A stretch of 64,000 nucleotides of DNA from Flagellimonas aurea (lineage in GTDB: Bacteria > Bacteroidota > Bacteroidia > Flavobacteriales > Flavobacteriaceae), in assembly GCF_017313785.1 (NCBI RefSeq), contig NZ_JAFLNL010000003.1, forward strand, positions 434,001 through 498,000, written 5' to 3'. Numbering within the stretch: the first letter of the stretch is position 1; every line of letters starts with the position of its first letter. The notes beneath the pieces were generated by a model. That model saw only the letters and a list, made by a program, of their open reading frames with translations. It did no database searches and had not been told where the DNA came from. The translations under genes were made by a program, and so were the position numbers. Shown here piece after piece: positions 1 through 8,591 of the stretch.

Positions 1-518
1 ATCAAGGCCAACTTCCAGTTAATGACCACCATAATAATGGCTGCGGACAGCATTTTAAGAGCATCGGCCACTATCATAAAGAACCCTTGGCTAAATATTT
101 CGCCAATGCGTTGCATATCCGCTACGGCCCTGGTCACCAAAACCCCAATGGAAGAATTGTCGAAGTAGGTCATTTTAAAGCTGGTCATCTTTTCAAAAAG
201 ATTGATGCGGATATCCCTGATGACCGACTCTCCCAATAGGTTCGCATAATAATTGAACAATAATTGCGTAATTACCTGGCCGAGCAAAAAAGCAAGCATG
301 AGCATAACATTGTTCAGCAATTGCTCAGAATCCTTGCTTTCCAGAGACTTGTTGATGATTTCCTTGACCAACAAGGGAATTCCGATAGCAAATGCCGCCG
401 ATAAAATGGCCACTATGGCCACCAGCCAAAAAATGCCTCGATAGGGCCTGGTCCGTGAAAAAACACGCTTGAACAATCGAAAATCAAACGCTTTTCCTAC
501 ATCATCCTTTTTGCTCAT
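1..518 (-). CDS. ABC exporter, N-terminal part (cut by window edge)
   Basis: The reverse strand encodes about 172 residues starting MSKKDDVGKAFDF and running off the left edge in frame. What is visible is a type-I exporter transmembrane domain: a helix at about residues 28-50 (IFWLVAIVAILSAAF), a second around 70-90, then the intracellular-loop pattern ESVIRDIRINLFEKM, which is typical of MsbA/multidrug half-transporters. The ATPase domain would lie outside the window. The ATG at 518 lies inside the end of truA (17-nt overlap), so the two are probably translationally coupled. Substrate cannot be told from this part. The family call is solid, the specific role is not. Confidence 0.85.
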   Translation of the reverse strand, partial: MSKKDDVGKAFDFRLFKRVFSRTRPYRGIFWLVAIVAILSAAFAIGIPLLVKEIINKSLESKDSEQLLNNVMLMLAFLLGQVITQLLFNYYANLLGESVIRDIRINLFEKMTSFKMTYFDNSSIGVLVTRAVADMQRIGEIFSQGFFMIVADALKMLSAAIIMVVINWKLAL

Positions 519-1257
519 CAAAAATTTCTTTTGGATATGAAACCTTGGTCAAATATAATCCTTTTGCCGGGACGGAGACACCTGCCTCTCCCCTATCTTT
601 ACTTGCTATAATCTTATGAATATCCTCAGGGGATATTTTACCCTGCCCCACATCCAGCAATGTACCTACCACGGCTCGGACCATGTTCCGTAAAAAACGG
701 TCGGCGGTAATGGTAAAGACCCATTTTTCTTTATCTACTGTCCAAACTGCCTCGCGGACATCACATTTGAACGTTTTTACATCGGTATTGGATTTGGAAA
801 AACATTCAAAATCAGTATAATTCAACATCAATTGCGCCGCCCTGTTCATCGATGGCAAGTTCAAAGGATGCTTTACCAAGTGGGCATAATCAAAAAGAAA
901 GGGACTCTTTTCCTTGACGAGCCAATATTCGTAAGTGCGTTCAATAGCATCAAAACGGGCATGGGCTGTATCGATAACAGGAAATATGGCCTGTACGGCA
1001 ATATCATCCGGTAAAAAGGCATTCAACCTGTACACCAATTCATCAATATCCGATATTGAATCAACATCCATATGGCAGAACATCTGCTTGGCATGCACTC
1101 CTGCATCGGTTCTTCCAGCACCTACCACCTCAACCTTTTCACGCAACAATGTGGACAGTGCTTTTTCCAAAACCTCTTGCACGGTAATGGCATTGGGCTG
1201 GTTCTGCCAACCATGATATGCCTTGCCGAAATAAGAAAATTGGACGAAATATCTCAA
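502..1257 (-). CDS. truA: tRNA pseudouridine(38-40) synthase TruA
   Basis: The 251-residue protein carries the TruA active-site motif GRTDAGVHA with the catalytic Asp at residue 51, the N-terminal FSYFGKAYHGWQNQPN strand and the C-terminal FLRNMVRAVVG motif. TruA isomerises uridines 38-40 in the anticodon arm of many tRNAs in the cytoplasm. Length is normal for the family. Its 3' end overlaps the start of the downstream ABC exporter by 17 nt. It is divergent from the phosphoesterase gene at 1346, with 88 nt between the two starts. A TATCTTTA sequence (one mismatch to TAnnTTTG) lies in that gap in the truA direction. Confidence 0.97.
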   Translation of the reverse strand: MRYFVQFSYFGKAYHGWQNQPNAITVQEVLEKALSTLLREKVEVVGAGRTDAGVHAKQMFCHMDVDSISDIDELVYRLNAFLPDDIAVQAIFPVIDTAHARFDAIERTYEYWLVKEKSPFLFDYAHLVKHPLNLPSMNRAAQLMLNYTDFECFSKSNTDVKTFKCDVREAVWTVDKEKWVFTITADRFLRNMVRAVVGTLLDVGQGKISPEDIHKIIASKDRGEAGVSVPAKGLYLTKVSYPKEIFDEQKG

Positions 1258-1345
1258 TGGAATGGATTACTTTTAAGCCTGTAAAGATAATTGAATCCTT
1301 TCCAACATAAATCCGACCGTTGGTTTTTAGCATATTTTTAGCGAA

Positions 1346-1840
1346 ATGAAGAAAATCCTGTTGCTTTCCGACACGCATGGCCATATGGACCCAACTATCT
1401 TAAAATATGCAGCGCAAGCTGATGAAGTTTGGCATGCAGGCGACATTGGAAGCCTATCTGTTACCGATGAGCTGGAAGCCCTAAAACCGGTTAGAGGCGT
1501 GCACGGAAATATTGATGACCATGTGATCCAAAAAGAATTTCCAGAAAATAACCGATTTATGTGCGAAGGGGTCGATGTTTGGATTACGCACATTGGCGGT
1601 TATCCGAACCGTTATAATATTCGGGTACGGGATGAAATCAGAAACAATCCGCCCAAACTATTTATTTGTGGACATTCCCATATATTAAAGGTAATGCACG
1701 ACAAAAAATCGGGGCTGTTGCACATGAATCCAGGGGCATGTGGAAAGCATGGTTTTCATCAGGTACGCACTATGTTGCGTTTTGTTATCGATGGAGAAAA
1801 AATATCGGATTTAGAAGTTGTGGAATTGGGCAAGCGATAG
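1346..1840 (+). CDS. YfcE/MJ0936-type metallophosphoesterase
   Basis: The 164-residue protein is a small calcineurin-like phosphoesterase of the YfcE family. Metal-binding motifs seen in order are SDTHG (D9, H11), AGDIGS, GVHGNIDD and ICGHSH near residue 110. These proteins are cytoplasmic and hydrolyse phosphodiesters in vitro; the physiological substrate is usually unknown. No membrane segment or signal is present. The gene stands alone, is divergent from truA and ends just before a strong hairpin terminator. In this family the protein is usually annotated simply as metallophosphoesterase, and I would go no further. Confidence 0.9.
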   Translation: MKKILLLSDTHGHMDPTILKYAAQADEVWHAGDIGSLSVTDELEALKPVRGVHGNIDDHVIQKEFPENNRFMCEGVDVWITHIGGYPNRYNIRVRDEIRNNPPKLFICGHSHILKVMHDKKSGLLHMNPGACGKHGFHQVRTMLRFVIDGEKISDLEVVELGKR

Positions 1841-1850
1841 CCAAATACAT

Positions 1851-1879
1851 AAAAACCCTGGCCAAAGCCAGGGTTTTTT
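1851..1879. terminator. Bidirectional hairpin terminator
   Basis: A perfect 12-bp stem (1851-1862 with 1867-1878) encloses the loop CAAA. It starts with a run of A and ends with a run of T, so it can stop transcription from both the phosphoesterase and the convergent DUF4293 gene. Confidence 0.9.
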
Positions 1880-1906
1880 CGCACTAATACTACTAAGATG
1901 TTAGGT

Positions 1907-2317
1907 TCAACGTAAGCGATCAACAGATTTTACAAGATCTTCATCCTTTTTGATAGCCCTGTTGGCCAGGACCAGAAAAACGATAGAAAATACAGGAATC
2001 AGCATCCCAATACCCTTCTCAGAAACCACAGTTTCTCCGGATAAGCTTAGCGATCGATAAACGAAAAATCCTAGTAAAAAAAGGTTCAATATCATATTCA
2101 ATCTGTTCACCACAAATTGATTTTGTCTTTTCTTGTACATTACAATAGATACAACTGCCAAAACGGTCACAGTGTAAAAAACTAGGCTCACCAACACTTC
2201 GTCTTGGGCAAACACCTCTTTTCCACCTATTTCCACCCACAAGTTCAAAAAGAACGGTAGCACGCCTGAAATAAGGCCTACTATGAGCAAAAATAACGTT
2301 TGTATCCGTTGAATCAT
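1907..2317 (-). CDS. DUF4293 family membrane protein
   Basis: The 136-residue protein has four hydrophobic segments (about residues 5-25, 43-60, 73-90 and 102-120) and begins MIQRIQTLFLL, the conserved start of the Bacteroidota DUF4293 family. It also ends with the family-typical Lys-Ser-x-Asp-Arg-Leu-Arg tail. It is an inner-membrane protein of unknown function. It lies divergently next to rho, an arrangement I recall as common in Flavobacteriia, which suggests nothing more than conserved synteny. A TATTTTTG box lies 23 nt upstream of its start. Confidence 0.85.
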   Translation of the reverse strand: MIQRIQTLFLLIVGLISGVLPFFLNLWVEIGGKEVFAQDEVLVSLVFYTVTVLAVVSIVMYKKRQNQFVVNRLNMILNLFLLGFFVYRSLSLSGETVVSEKGIGMLIPVFSIVFLVLANRAIKKDEDLVKSVDRLR

Positions 2318-2339
2318 TGTACAAATTGCTTTGGAATGG

Positions 2340-2347
2340 CAAAAATA
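2340..2347 (-). promoter_or_regulatory. -7 box of the DUF4293 gene
   Basis: On the minus strand the sequence reads TATTTTTG, an exact match to the Bacteroidota -7 consensus TAnnTTTG, 23 nt before the ATG. No TTG is found at the -33 spacing, so the call is moderate. Confidence 0.4.
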
Positions 2348-2508
2348 GGCGTCTTTTTGAGAATTAAGGCCTTATTCTTGAAAAATTATTTGTAATATTG
2401 TCTCGTTATTATCAAGCACCTACCTAGGAATTCTTTCTCCAGTAGCATTCATAAATAACTTTACTTCAAATTTTAGAATCACACAAGTTTAACTTATTCC
2501 ATTACTTA

Positions 2509-4122
2509 ATGTTCGAGATTTCCGATCTAAAAGCTAAAAAGCTTCCTGAGCTGCAAGAAATTGCAAAGGATCTTAATGTTCCCAAATTCAAATCATTGAA
2601 AAAATTGGACCTGGTCTACCAAATATTGGACTTACAAGCGTCCAATCCCAAAGCAGTTAAGGAAACTGTAGCAGCGACTACCGAAGAAAAACCTGAATCC
2701 AAACCACAAAGGGCCAGAACACCTCGTCCAAAAAAGGCCGAGGAGAAGAGCACTACTAATGAAAGTGGTGATAAAGCCCCTCCAAAAAGGGAGCCCAGAA
2801 ACAAAAAAGACGATTCAAAGGGACAAAGTCCCCAACCCAAAAAGGACAATAAGCCACAGAGCAATAGTAATAGCAACAATAATAGTCCTCTAAAGAATCA
2901 GAACAACAATAGAAGAAACAACCAGAACAACAAACCACATCACGACAAAAAGAACAGCAACTTTGACAAGGACCTGAAAAACAGGTACAAAGAACCAGAG
3001 TTCGAGTTCGACAGTATTATCGAGAGTGAAGGTGTCCTGGACATTATGCAAGATGGTTACGGATTCCTTAGATCATCCGATTACAACTATCTTTCTTCCC
3101 CAGATGATATTTATGTGTCGCAATCCCAGATACGTTTATTCGGACTAAAATCCGGTGATACAATCTTAGGGAACATTAGACCCCCAAAAGAAGGTGAAAA
3201 ATATTTCCCATTGATCAAAGTGAACAAAATCAATGGACTGGACCCACAAGTGGTTCGCGACAGGGTAGCTTTTGAGCACCTTACTCCATTGTTTCCAAAG
3301 GAAAAGTTCAAATTGGCGGAAAAGCAAAGTACAATTTCAACAAGGATCATGGATTTGTTCTCTCCTATCGGAAAAGGACAAAGGGGAATGATCGTTTCCC
3401 AGCCCAAAACGGGTAAAACCATGTTGTTGAAAGATATTGCCAATGCCATTGCGGCCAACCACCCTGAGGTGTACCAAATCATCCTATTGATCGATGAACG
3501 CCCTGAAGAGGTTACGGACATGCAGCGTAACGTACGCGGAGAAGTTGTTGCTTCCACTTTTGACAAGGAAGCCACAGAACACGTAAGGGTTGCCAATATT
3601 GTATTGGAAAAAGCAAAAAGATTGGTGGAATGCGGTCACGATGTTGTGATCCTATTGGATTCCATTACCCGTTTGGCCCGTGCCTACAACACCGTACAAC
3701 CCGCTTCCGGCAAGGTATTGAGTGGTGGTGTGGATGCCAACGCGCTGCACAAGCCAAAACGTTTCTTTGGTGCGGCACGTAACATTGAAAATGGAGGTTC
3801 TTTATCCATTATCGCAACAGCCTTAACGGAAACTGGCTCCAAAATGGACGAGGTTATTTTTGAGGAATTCAAGGGTACCGGCAACATGGAACTTCAGTTG
3901 GACAGAAGAATTTCCAACAGAAGGATTTTCCCTGCCATCGACCTTATTTCTTCCTCTACACGAAGAGACGATTTGTTGTTGGACGAAAACACCATTCAAC
4001 GTATGTGGATCATGCGAAAGTATCTTGCCGACATGAACCCTGTTGAAGCTATGGAGTTTATGGAGCAACGCATAAAGCAGACGAAGAACAACGAGGAGTT
4101 TTTACTCACCATGAACGAGTAA
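2509..4122 (+). CDS. rho: Transcription termination factor Rho, with long disordered insert
   Basis: The 537-residue protein is Rho, the hexameric RNA-dependent ATPase that ends transcription. Order: an N-terminal Rho-N helical module (about 1-45), a low-complexity linker (about 51-165) very rich in Lys, Asn, Gln, Pro and Ser, the cold-shock RNA-binding domain (about 170-250, QDGYGFLRS) and the RecA-like ATPase. Motifs in the ATPase include PKTGKT (Walker A), [26 protein letters not shown] (Walker B) and [12 protein letters not shown]. coli Rho is 419 residues and lacks the insert. Monocistronic, ending at a strong terminator. Confidence 0.98.
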   Translation: MFEISDLKAKKLPELQEIAKDLNVPKFKSLKKLDLVYQILDLQASNPKAVKETVAATTEEKPESKPQRARTPRPKKAEEKSTTNESGDKAPPKREPRNKKDDSKGQSPQPKKDNKPQSNSNSNNNSPLKNQNNNRRNNQNNKPHHDKKNSNFDKDLKNRYKEPEFEFDSIIESEGVLDIMQDGYGFLRSSDYNYLSSPDDIYVSQSQIRLFGLKSGDTILGNIRPPKEGEKYFPLIKVNKINGLDPQVVRDRVAFEHLTPLFPKEKFKLAEKQSTISTRIMDLFSPIGKGQRGMIVSQPKTGKTMLLKDIANAIAANHPEVYQIILLIDERPEEVTDMQRNVRGEVVASTFDKEATEHVRVANIVLEKAKRLVECGHDVVILLDSITRLARAYNTVQPASGKVLSGGVDANALHKPKRFFGAARNIENGGSLSIIATALTETGSKMDEVIFEEFKGTGNMELQLDRRISNRRIFPAIDLISSSTRRDDLLLDENTIQRMWIMRKYLADMNPVEAMEFMEQRIKQTKNNEEFLLTMNE

Positions 4123-4155
4123 AAGCACACCGTACTTCTTACAATATAACAATAG

Positions 4156-4181
4156 ACCCTTCAAGTTTTGAAGGGTTTTTT
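4156..4181 (+). terminator. Terminator of rho
   Basis: A 9-bp stem, ACCCTTCAA (4156-4164) with TTGAAGGGT (4168-4176), closes a 3-nt loop and is followed by six T. Confidence 0.9.
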
Positions 4182-4182
4182 A

Positions 4183-4214
4183 TTGAGTCAATTTACAGAA
4201 AAGGCATATCTTTA
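4183..4214 (+). promoter_or_regulatory. Possible promoter of the 4251 lipoprotein
   Basis: TTG at 4183-4185 is followed after 21 nt by TATCTTTA at 4207-4214, one mismatch from TAnnTTTG, and the ATG comes 36 nt later. The position directly behind the rho terminator is suitable. Confidence 0.35.
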
Positions 4215-4250
4215 TTCCGGTTTCCTCAAAACTGAACTAAATACTTAACT

Positions 4251-4898
4251 ATGAAAAACAACAAAACCATTCTGATCGCTTCTTTTGGGGCAATTTTATT
4301 ACTACTGGGAGCCTGTCAAGAAGCACCCAAAAAAGAAGAACCGACCGAACCTGGACAAGAAAAAATTGCTCCACCCGAGGGCATCATTTCTTTGGAAGAA
4401 TCCAAATCATTGTATGACAATTACACCAAGAACAGGATAGACATTATACGAACATTTGAGGCCGAACGGAACGCTGATGAAAAATTTATCCCAGCGCGGT
4501 TCACATCTTTTACCTATGCCGATATAAAACAATATATGCAGTATGTTGAGCAAGAAGCAGAGGAAGCCGGTGTTAAAGTAGCCTCGTTACGACTCTATTT
4601 CGCCAACTATCCCGATAAGCCAGATTTTCCTGATGGCAAAAAAATAGTACACCCCAGACAAAATTCTATTTTTATTGTACCCACTACCATGATCGATGGA
4701 AAAGAGAAAGGTTTTTATATAGGGTCAGATGGAAAGGCTAAACCAATAAGAGCAGTTGTTGGCACCAAGGAAACCGGAGAAGAAAGCGAACCCAATACTT
4801 CGCAGGCCAGTTTTGCTCCCAGTCTGTTCCAAGGTGGAGACACGAGCTTAAATCTTAATCATGGGGGCTCGGGGCCACCTCCCTACACAGACTTTTAG
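4251..4898 (+). CDS. Lipoprotein of unknown function
   Basis: I do not recognise the 215-residue protein as a named family. It begins with a lipoprotein signal (hydrophobic stretch ending LLLLGAC, lipidated Cys 22), followed by a Lys/Glu/Pro-rich spacer and a compact domain of about 45-180 containing ARFTSFTYADIKQYMQYVEQ and LRLYFANYPD. The tail is Ser/Asn/Gly/Pro-rich and ends PPPYTDF. The domain is reminiscent of short secreted flavobacterial proteins that co-occur with small membrane proteins. It is the first gene of an apparent operon: the next start is only 5 nt after its stop. Confidence 0.8.
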   Translation: MKNNKTILIASFGAILLLLGACQEAPKKEEPTEPGQEKIAPPEGIISLEESKSLYDNYTKNRIDIIRTFEAERNADEKFIPARFTSFTYADIKQYMQYVEQEAEEAGVKVASLRLYFANYPDKPDFPDGKKIVHPRQNSIFIVPTTMIDGKEKGFYIGSDGKAKPIRAVVGTKETGEESEPNTSQASFAPSLFQGGDTSLNLNHGGSGPPPYTDF

Positions 4899-4903
4899 CA
4901 TAA

Positions 4904-5599
4904 ATGCTTCAAGAGCTCATCAAATACCTGACAGAACATTTTTATGTTCCATTATACCTATTAACATGGATAGTAGCTGTAATCAAATATCGCAGTTACT
5001 TTGATACGCCTTTGAAATATTTCCCCATGTTGATCATATACACTTTTTTTACAGAGCTTTTGGGGGTTATCATAAAATACAACAATAACTTCGTATTTTT
5101 TTCTGATGGCAGATATTCATGGCACAATGTAATCATATACAATATCTATCAGATTGTTTTTTTTCTCTTCTTTTTTGAGGTTTTCAGAAAAGTCATAAAA
5201 CAACACGCCATTAAGAAGCAAATACGTTATTTGAGCTTTTTTTGTTTGTTCGCTTACATCGTCAATGCAATAATATATAATCCGCTACACAATCAGACCA
5301 CCTATGGTCATATTATTGGCTCCTTTATATTATTATACATACTCGCTATATATTTTAGAGAAAAGTACATGGAGAAAGTTCCATATTCGCTAAAACACAA
5401 TTTACTTTTTTGGATAGGAAGTGGGCTTTTGGTTTTTTACTCAATTTTTCCATTGATTTCAATAATTTATCTATTGAACCTCAATATTGGCATTGGTATC
5501 CAGGTTTATTTTAGACCATTGTTGCTTACATCAATCCTATTAATGTACAGTCTCATAATTATTGGGTTACTAGTAGGCAAACGAAAGGCATTTCGATAG
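4904..5599 (+). CDS. Polytopic membrane protein, paralog A
   Basis: The 231-residue protein has about seven hydrophobic segments and no signal peptide, and no family I can name. Landmarks are YFDTPLKYFPM near residue 31, TELLGVIIKYNNN, NVIIYNIYQIVFF near 77, KHNLLFWIGSGLLVFYSIFP near 165 and a basic C-terminus GKRKAFR. All of these recur in the next gene, so the two are tandem duplicates. The topology resembles 7-TM sensory modules found at the N-terminus of flavobacterial kinases, but no output domain is attached. It is coupled to the lipoprotein gene by a 5-nt gap. Confidence 0.8.
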   Translation: MLQELIKYLTEHFYVPLYLLTWIVAVIKYRSYFDTPLKYFPMLIIYTFFTELLGVIIKYNNNFVFFSDGRYSWHNVIIYNIYQIVFFLFFFEVFRKVIKQHAIKKQIRYLSFFCLFAYIVNAIIYNPLHNQTTYGHIIGSFILLYILAIYFREKYMEKVPYSLKHNLLFWIGSGLLVFYSIFPLISIIYLLNLNIGIGIQVYFRPLLLTSILLMYSLIIIGLLVGKRKAFR

Positions 5600-5617
5600 C
5601 AAATTCTTCAAAAGTAT

Positions 5618-5645
5618 AAGCCTCCCTTTTTAGGAGGCTTTTTTT
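5618..5645 (+). terminator. Terminator between the two membrane paralogs
   Basis: Stem AAGCCTCC (5618-5625) with GGAGGCTT (5633-5640), 7-nt loop, followed by T5. It separates the lipoprotein/paralog A transcript from paralog B. Confidence 0.9.
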
Positions 5646-5710
5646 GTTATTTTTACCGTCCAACCAAACTGAAACCAGAGCACTGTCCATTAGACGGTTA
5701 CCATAGAATT

Positions 5711-6397
5711 ATGGATGCGATTCTAACCTTTATCACGGAACATTACATTATCCCTTTCTATCTTATTGTTTGGTTGGTATCCGTGGCCTGTTACCGCACT
5801 TATTTTGATACTCCGTTAAAATATTACCCCATGTATCTCATGTATACATTTTTAACAGAGTTGCTGGGATATTTTATAAAGTTCCATGAGGAATTCCAAG
5901 TGGTGAGCAACAACAAGTACAATTGGTACAATGTTATCATTTACAACATCTATTCGGTGATAACATTTTTATTTTTTTATTACGTTTATTGGCAGGTATT
6001 GCATAAAGAAGTGCACAAGAAATGGGTAAAAATAGGCACTGGGATAAGTTTATTAAGTTATGCCATTAGCTTATTCTTCCAAGACCCTTTCTATTCAAAT
6101 CTATACTATGCAGATCTAGTTGCTTCCATGGTATTACTATTCAGTATTTGGCTGTACTACAAAGAGAAGAAAATTGAGTTCAACCCATACCCCAAAAAAC
6201 ATAATTTGATGTTCTGGACCAGTTTGGGGCTTGCCGTTTTCCATTCAATTTTCCCTTTTCTGATAATTATAGGTTATGAAGCTCCTAAAATTTGGGTCAA
6301 CTATAATCTACGCAGTGTTCTTTGGATTTTTATCCTGTTTATGTATGGCACCTTTATGATTGGGGTCATGGTACATAAAAGAAAGGCCTTTAGGTAG
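5711..6397 (+). CDS. Polytopic membrane protein, paralog B
   Basis: The 228-residue protein aligns end to end with the preceding one: YFDTPLKYYPMYLMYTFLTE, NVIIYNIYSVITF, KHNLMFWTSLGLAVFHSIFP and a C-terminal HKRKAFR. It has about seven predicted transmembrane segments and no soluble domain. A terminator and about 110 nt lie between the paralogs, so each may have its own expression. Function is unknown. The shared motifs at the ends of helices 1-3 and 6 are the parts most likely to matter. Confidence 0.8.
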   Translation: MDAILTFITEHYIIPFYLIVWLVSVACYRTYFDTPLKYYPMYLMYTFLTELLGYFIKFHEEFQVVSNNKYNWYNVIIYNIYSVITFLFFYYVYWQVLHKEVHKKWVKIGTGISLLSYAISLFFQDPFYSNLYYADLVASMVLLFSIWLYYKEKKIEFNPYPKKHNLMFWTSLGLAVFHSIFPFLIIIGYEAPKIWVNYNLRSVLWIFILFMYGTFMIGVMVHKRKAFR

Positions 6398-6409
6398 AAC
6401 TTTACACAA

Positions 6410-6437
6410 ATAAAAACGCCCCCTAAAAGGAGGCGTT
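6410..6437 (-). terminator. Terminator of rpsT
   Basis: On the minus strand the stem AACGCC(T)CC with GG(G)GGCGTT is followed by TTTTTATTTG. The T-run is on the minus side only, so it serves rpsT, not paralog B. Confidence 0.8.
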
Positions 6438-6460
6438 CTACATATTGTGATTGGACACGA

Positions 6461-6712
6461 TTACATTGCTGCAACCTGAGTCATCAATTTACTTTTAAGG
6501 TTTGCGGCCTTATTGTTGTGAATGATGTTTTTCTTTGCCAATTTATCGATCATGCCAACTACAGTAGGCAACAAAGCTTCAGCAGCCTTTTTGTCTTCCT
6601 CGTTACGCAATTTTTTGATGGCATTACGCACAGTTTTGTGCTGATACCTGTTACGCAAACGTACTGCTTCGTTTCTTCTAATTCTCTTTAATGCTGACTT
6701 ATGGTTTGCCAT
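6461..6712 (-). CDS. rpsT: 30S ribosomal protein S20
   Basis: The 83-residue protein, rich in Lys, Arg and Ala, starts [21 protein letters not shown], the hallmark of bacterial S20. S20 binds 16S rRNA early in 30S assembly. It lies 35 nt behind a tRNA-Glu gene on the same strand, and the only good promoter is upstream of the two tRNAs. It is therefore probably produced from a tRNA-mRNA read-through transcript. Confidence 0.98.
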   Translation of the reverse strand: MANHKSALKRIRRNEAVRLRNRYQHKTVRNAIKKLRNEEDKKAAEALLPTVVGMIDKLAKKNIIHNNKAANLKSKLMTQVAAM

Positions 6713-6747
6713 TGCTTACAATTAATTCTTTCTAAATCCTTTCTTTG

Positions 6748-6819
6748 TAGCCCGTAGGGGAATCGAACCCCTGTTACCAGGATGAAAACCTGGCGTCCTA
6801 ACCCCTAGACGAACGGGCC
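6748..6819 (-). tRNA. tRNA-Glu(TTC), copy 1
   Basis: The 72-nt gene folds into a cloverleaf. The acceptor arm GGCCCGT pairs with ACGGGCT, the D arm contains CTAGGGGTTAG, the anticodon stem CCAGG/CCTGG carries loop TTTTCAT with anticodon TTC, and the T arm is CAGGGGTTCGATTCCCCT. The 3' CCA is not encoded. It is identical to the copy at 6894. Confidence 0.96.
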
Positions 6820-6893
6820 ATTATTTCAGTCTAAAAAATTTCAAGCTTCAAAGTTAAAAAATAAAAGCTTTTAAAGCTTAAAACTTTTCTTTG

Positions 6894-6965
6894 TAGCCCG
6901 TAGGGGAATCGAACCCCTGTTACCAGGATGAAAACCTGGCGTCCTAACCCCTAGACGAACGGGCC
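6894..6965 (-). tRNA. tRNA-Glu(TTC), copy 2
   Basis: Identical over all 72 nt to the copy at 6748, including the first 8 or so flanking bases on the 3' side. The spacer of 74 nt is AT-rich with the palindrome AAAAGCTTTT at 6863-6872. This copy is promoter-proximal. Confidence 0.96.
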
Positions 6966-6988
6966 ATATGGTTGCATAATTGCGGATG

Positions 6989-7018
6989 CAAAAATACAAC
7001 TATTTTTAAGTCTTGCAA
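6989..7018 (-). promoter_or_regulatory. Promoter of the tRNA-Glu/rpsT unit
   Basis: On the minus strand TTG (7018-7016), 19 nt, then TATTTTTG (6996-6989) matches the Bacteroidota primary sigma consensus exactly. Transcription would begin a few bases downstream, about 20 nt before the mature tRNA end. Confidence 0.78.
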
Positions 7019-7045
7019 CAGTATTTTTTATTTTTTGCCACCTCT

Positions 7046-8524
7046 TTAGTATGCCTTTGCAAACAACACCCTTTTATTGGACGGTTTTCCTGTTACCATA
7101 CACTTACCTTGTTCCTCTTTTGCATCCAATGGAATGCAGCGAATAGTGGCTTTGGTCTCTTCTTTTATCCTATCCTCGGTTTCGGCCGAACCGTCCCAAT
7201 GCGCTGAAACAAAACCTCCTTTTTCCTCGATAACCTTTTTGAAATCATCATAGGAATCCACTTCCGTAATGTGCCCCTTTCTATAATCCAACGCTTTGTT
7301 AAATATGTTCTCTTGGATTTCATCCATTAACAAAACCACTTTTTCCACTACCTCATCGGCTTTCACGATTTCTTTGGACAGGGTATCCCTTCGGGCCACT
7401 TCAAAAGTGCCATTAGCCAAATCGCGCTGGCCCACTGCCAAACGCACGGGAACCCCCTTCAACTCATACTCATTGAATTTAAAGCCTGGTTTATGGGTAT
7501 CTCGGGTATCATATTTTACGGTAATGCCCTTATCGCGTAGTTCCTTTACCAAAGGCTCCACTTTTTCTGAAATGGCATCCAACTGGTCCAATCCTTTATA
7601 AATAGGTACGATTACCACTTGAATAGGCGCAAGTTGAGGTGGAAGCACCAATCCGTTATCATCACTATGGGTCATTACCAAGGCTCCCATCAATCTGGTG
7701 GAAACGCCCCAAGATGTTGCCCATACATAATCTTGTGTGCCTTCTTTGTTGGCAAATTTTACATCGAACGCTTTTGCAAAATTCTGACCTAAAAAGTGGG
7801 ATGTTCCTGCCTGTAGCGCCTTACCGTCCTGCATCAAGGCTTCGATACAATACGTTTCTTCGGCACCGGCAAAACGTTCGCTTTCTGTTTTGGTCCCTTT
7901 GATTACGGGAACACCCATATATTTTTCAGCAAATTCGGCATATACGTTCATCATAAGCTCTGCCTCCTCAATTGCCTCCTCTCGGGTTGCGTGTGCGGTA
8001 TGCCCTTCCTGCCATAAAAATTCGGCAGTTCTAAGAAAAAGACGGGTCCGCATTTCCCAACGCACCACATTGGCCCATTGGTTTACTTTTAACGGCAAAT
8101 CACGATAGGATTGAATCCATCTTCTATATGTATCCCAGATTATGGTTTCCGAAGTGGGACGAACAATGAGCTCTTCTTCCAATTTGGCATTCTCATCCAC
8201 CACTATGCCACTCCCATCCTCGGCATTTTTCAAACGGTAATGGGTAACCACAGCGCACTCCTTGGCAAACCCTTCAACATGACTGGCCTCCTTGCTCAAA
8301 TATGATTTTGGAATGAACAATGGAAAATAGGCATTCTCATGACCCGTTTCCTTGAACATTTTGTCCAATTGCGCCTGCATCTTTTCCCATATGGCATAAC
8401 CGTACGGCTTTATCACCATACAGCCCCTAACACCCGAGTTCTCAGCCAAATCCGACTTTACCACCAGTTCGTTATACCATTTGGAATAATCCTCTGCTCT
8501 GCTCGTTAAATTTTTACCCATCAA
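7046..8524 (-). CDS. proS: Prolyl-tRNA synthetase, archaeal/eukaryotic-type
   Basis: The 492-residue class-II synthetase charges tRNA-Pro with proline. It is the short ProS form without the bacterial editing insertion: motif 2 region around [20 protein letters not shown], motif 3 around [20 protein letters not shown], an anticodon-binding domain (about 290-390), and a C-terminal zinc-type domain ending in FAKAY. This form is usual in Bacteroidota. MMGKN gives two possible starts one codon apart. It is divergent from the low-complexity lipoprotein gene, with 67 nt between them. Confidence 0.97.
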   Translation of the reverse strand: MMGKNLTSRAEDYSKWYNELVVKSDLAENSGVRGCMVIKPYGYAIWEKMQAQLDKMFKETGHENAYFPLFIPKSYLSKEASHVEGFAKECAVVTHYRLKNAEDGSGIVVDENAKLEEELIVRPTSETIIWDTYRRWIQSYRDLPLKVNQWANVVRWEMRTRLFLRTAEFLWQEGHTAHATREEAIEEAELMMNVYAEFAEKYMGVPVIKGTKTESERFAGAEETYCIEALMQDGKALQAGTSHFLGQNFAKAFDVKFANKEGTQDYVWATSWGVSTRLMGALVMTHSDDNGLVLPPQLAPIQVVIVPIYKGLDQLDAISEKVEPLVKELRDKGITVKYDTRDTHKPGFKFNEYELKGVPVRLAVGQRDLANGTFEVARRDTLSKEIVKADEVVEKVVLLMDEIQENIFNKALDYRKGHITEVDSYDDFKKVIEEKGGFVSAHWDGSAETEDRIKEETKATIRCIPLDAKEEQGKCMVTGKPSNKRVLFAKAY

Positions 8525-8591
8525 TTGTAGTTTGGCACAAAACTTGCGACTTTATTAATAAAATGATTGGGTAAAACTAATTATTTTTAGT

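Noticed and set aside
6748-6965. CRISPR-like repeat-spacer pattern
   Set aside because: The two repeats are complete tRNA-Glu genes, with only one spacer.
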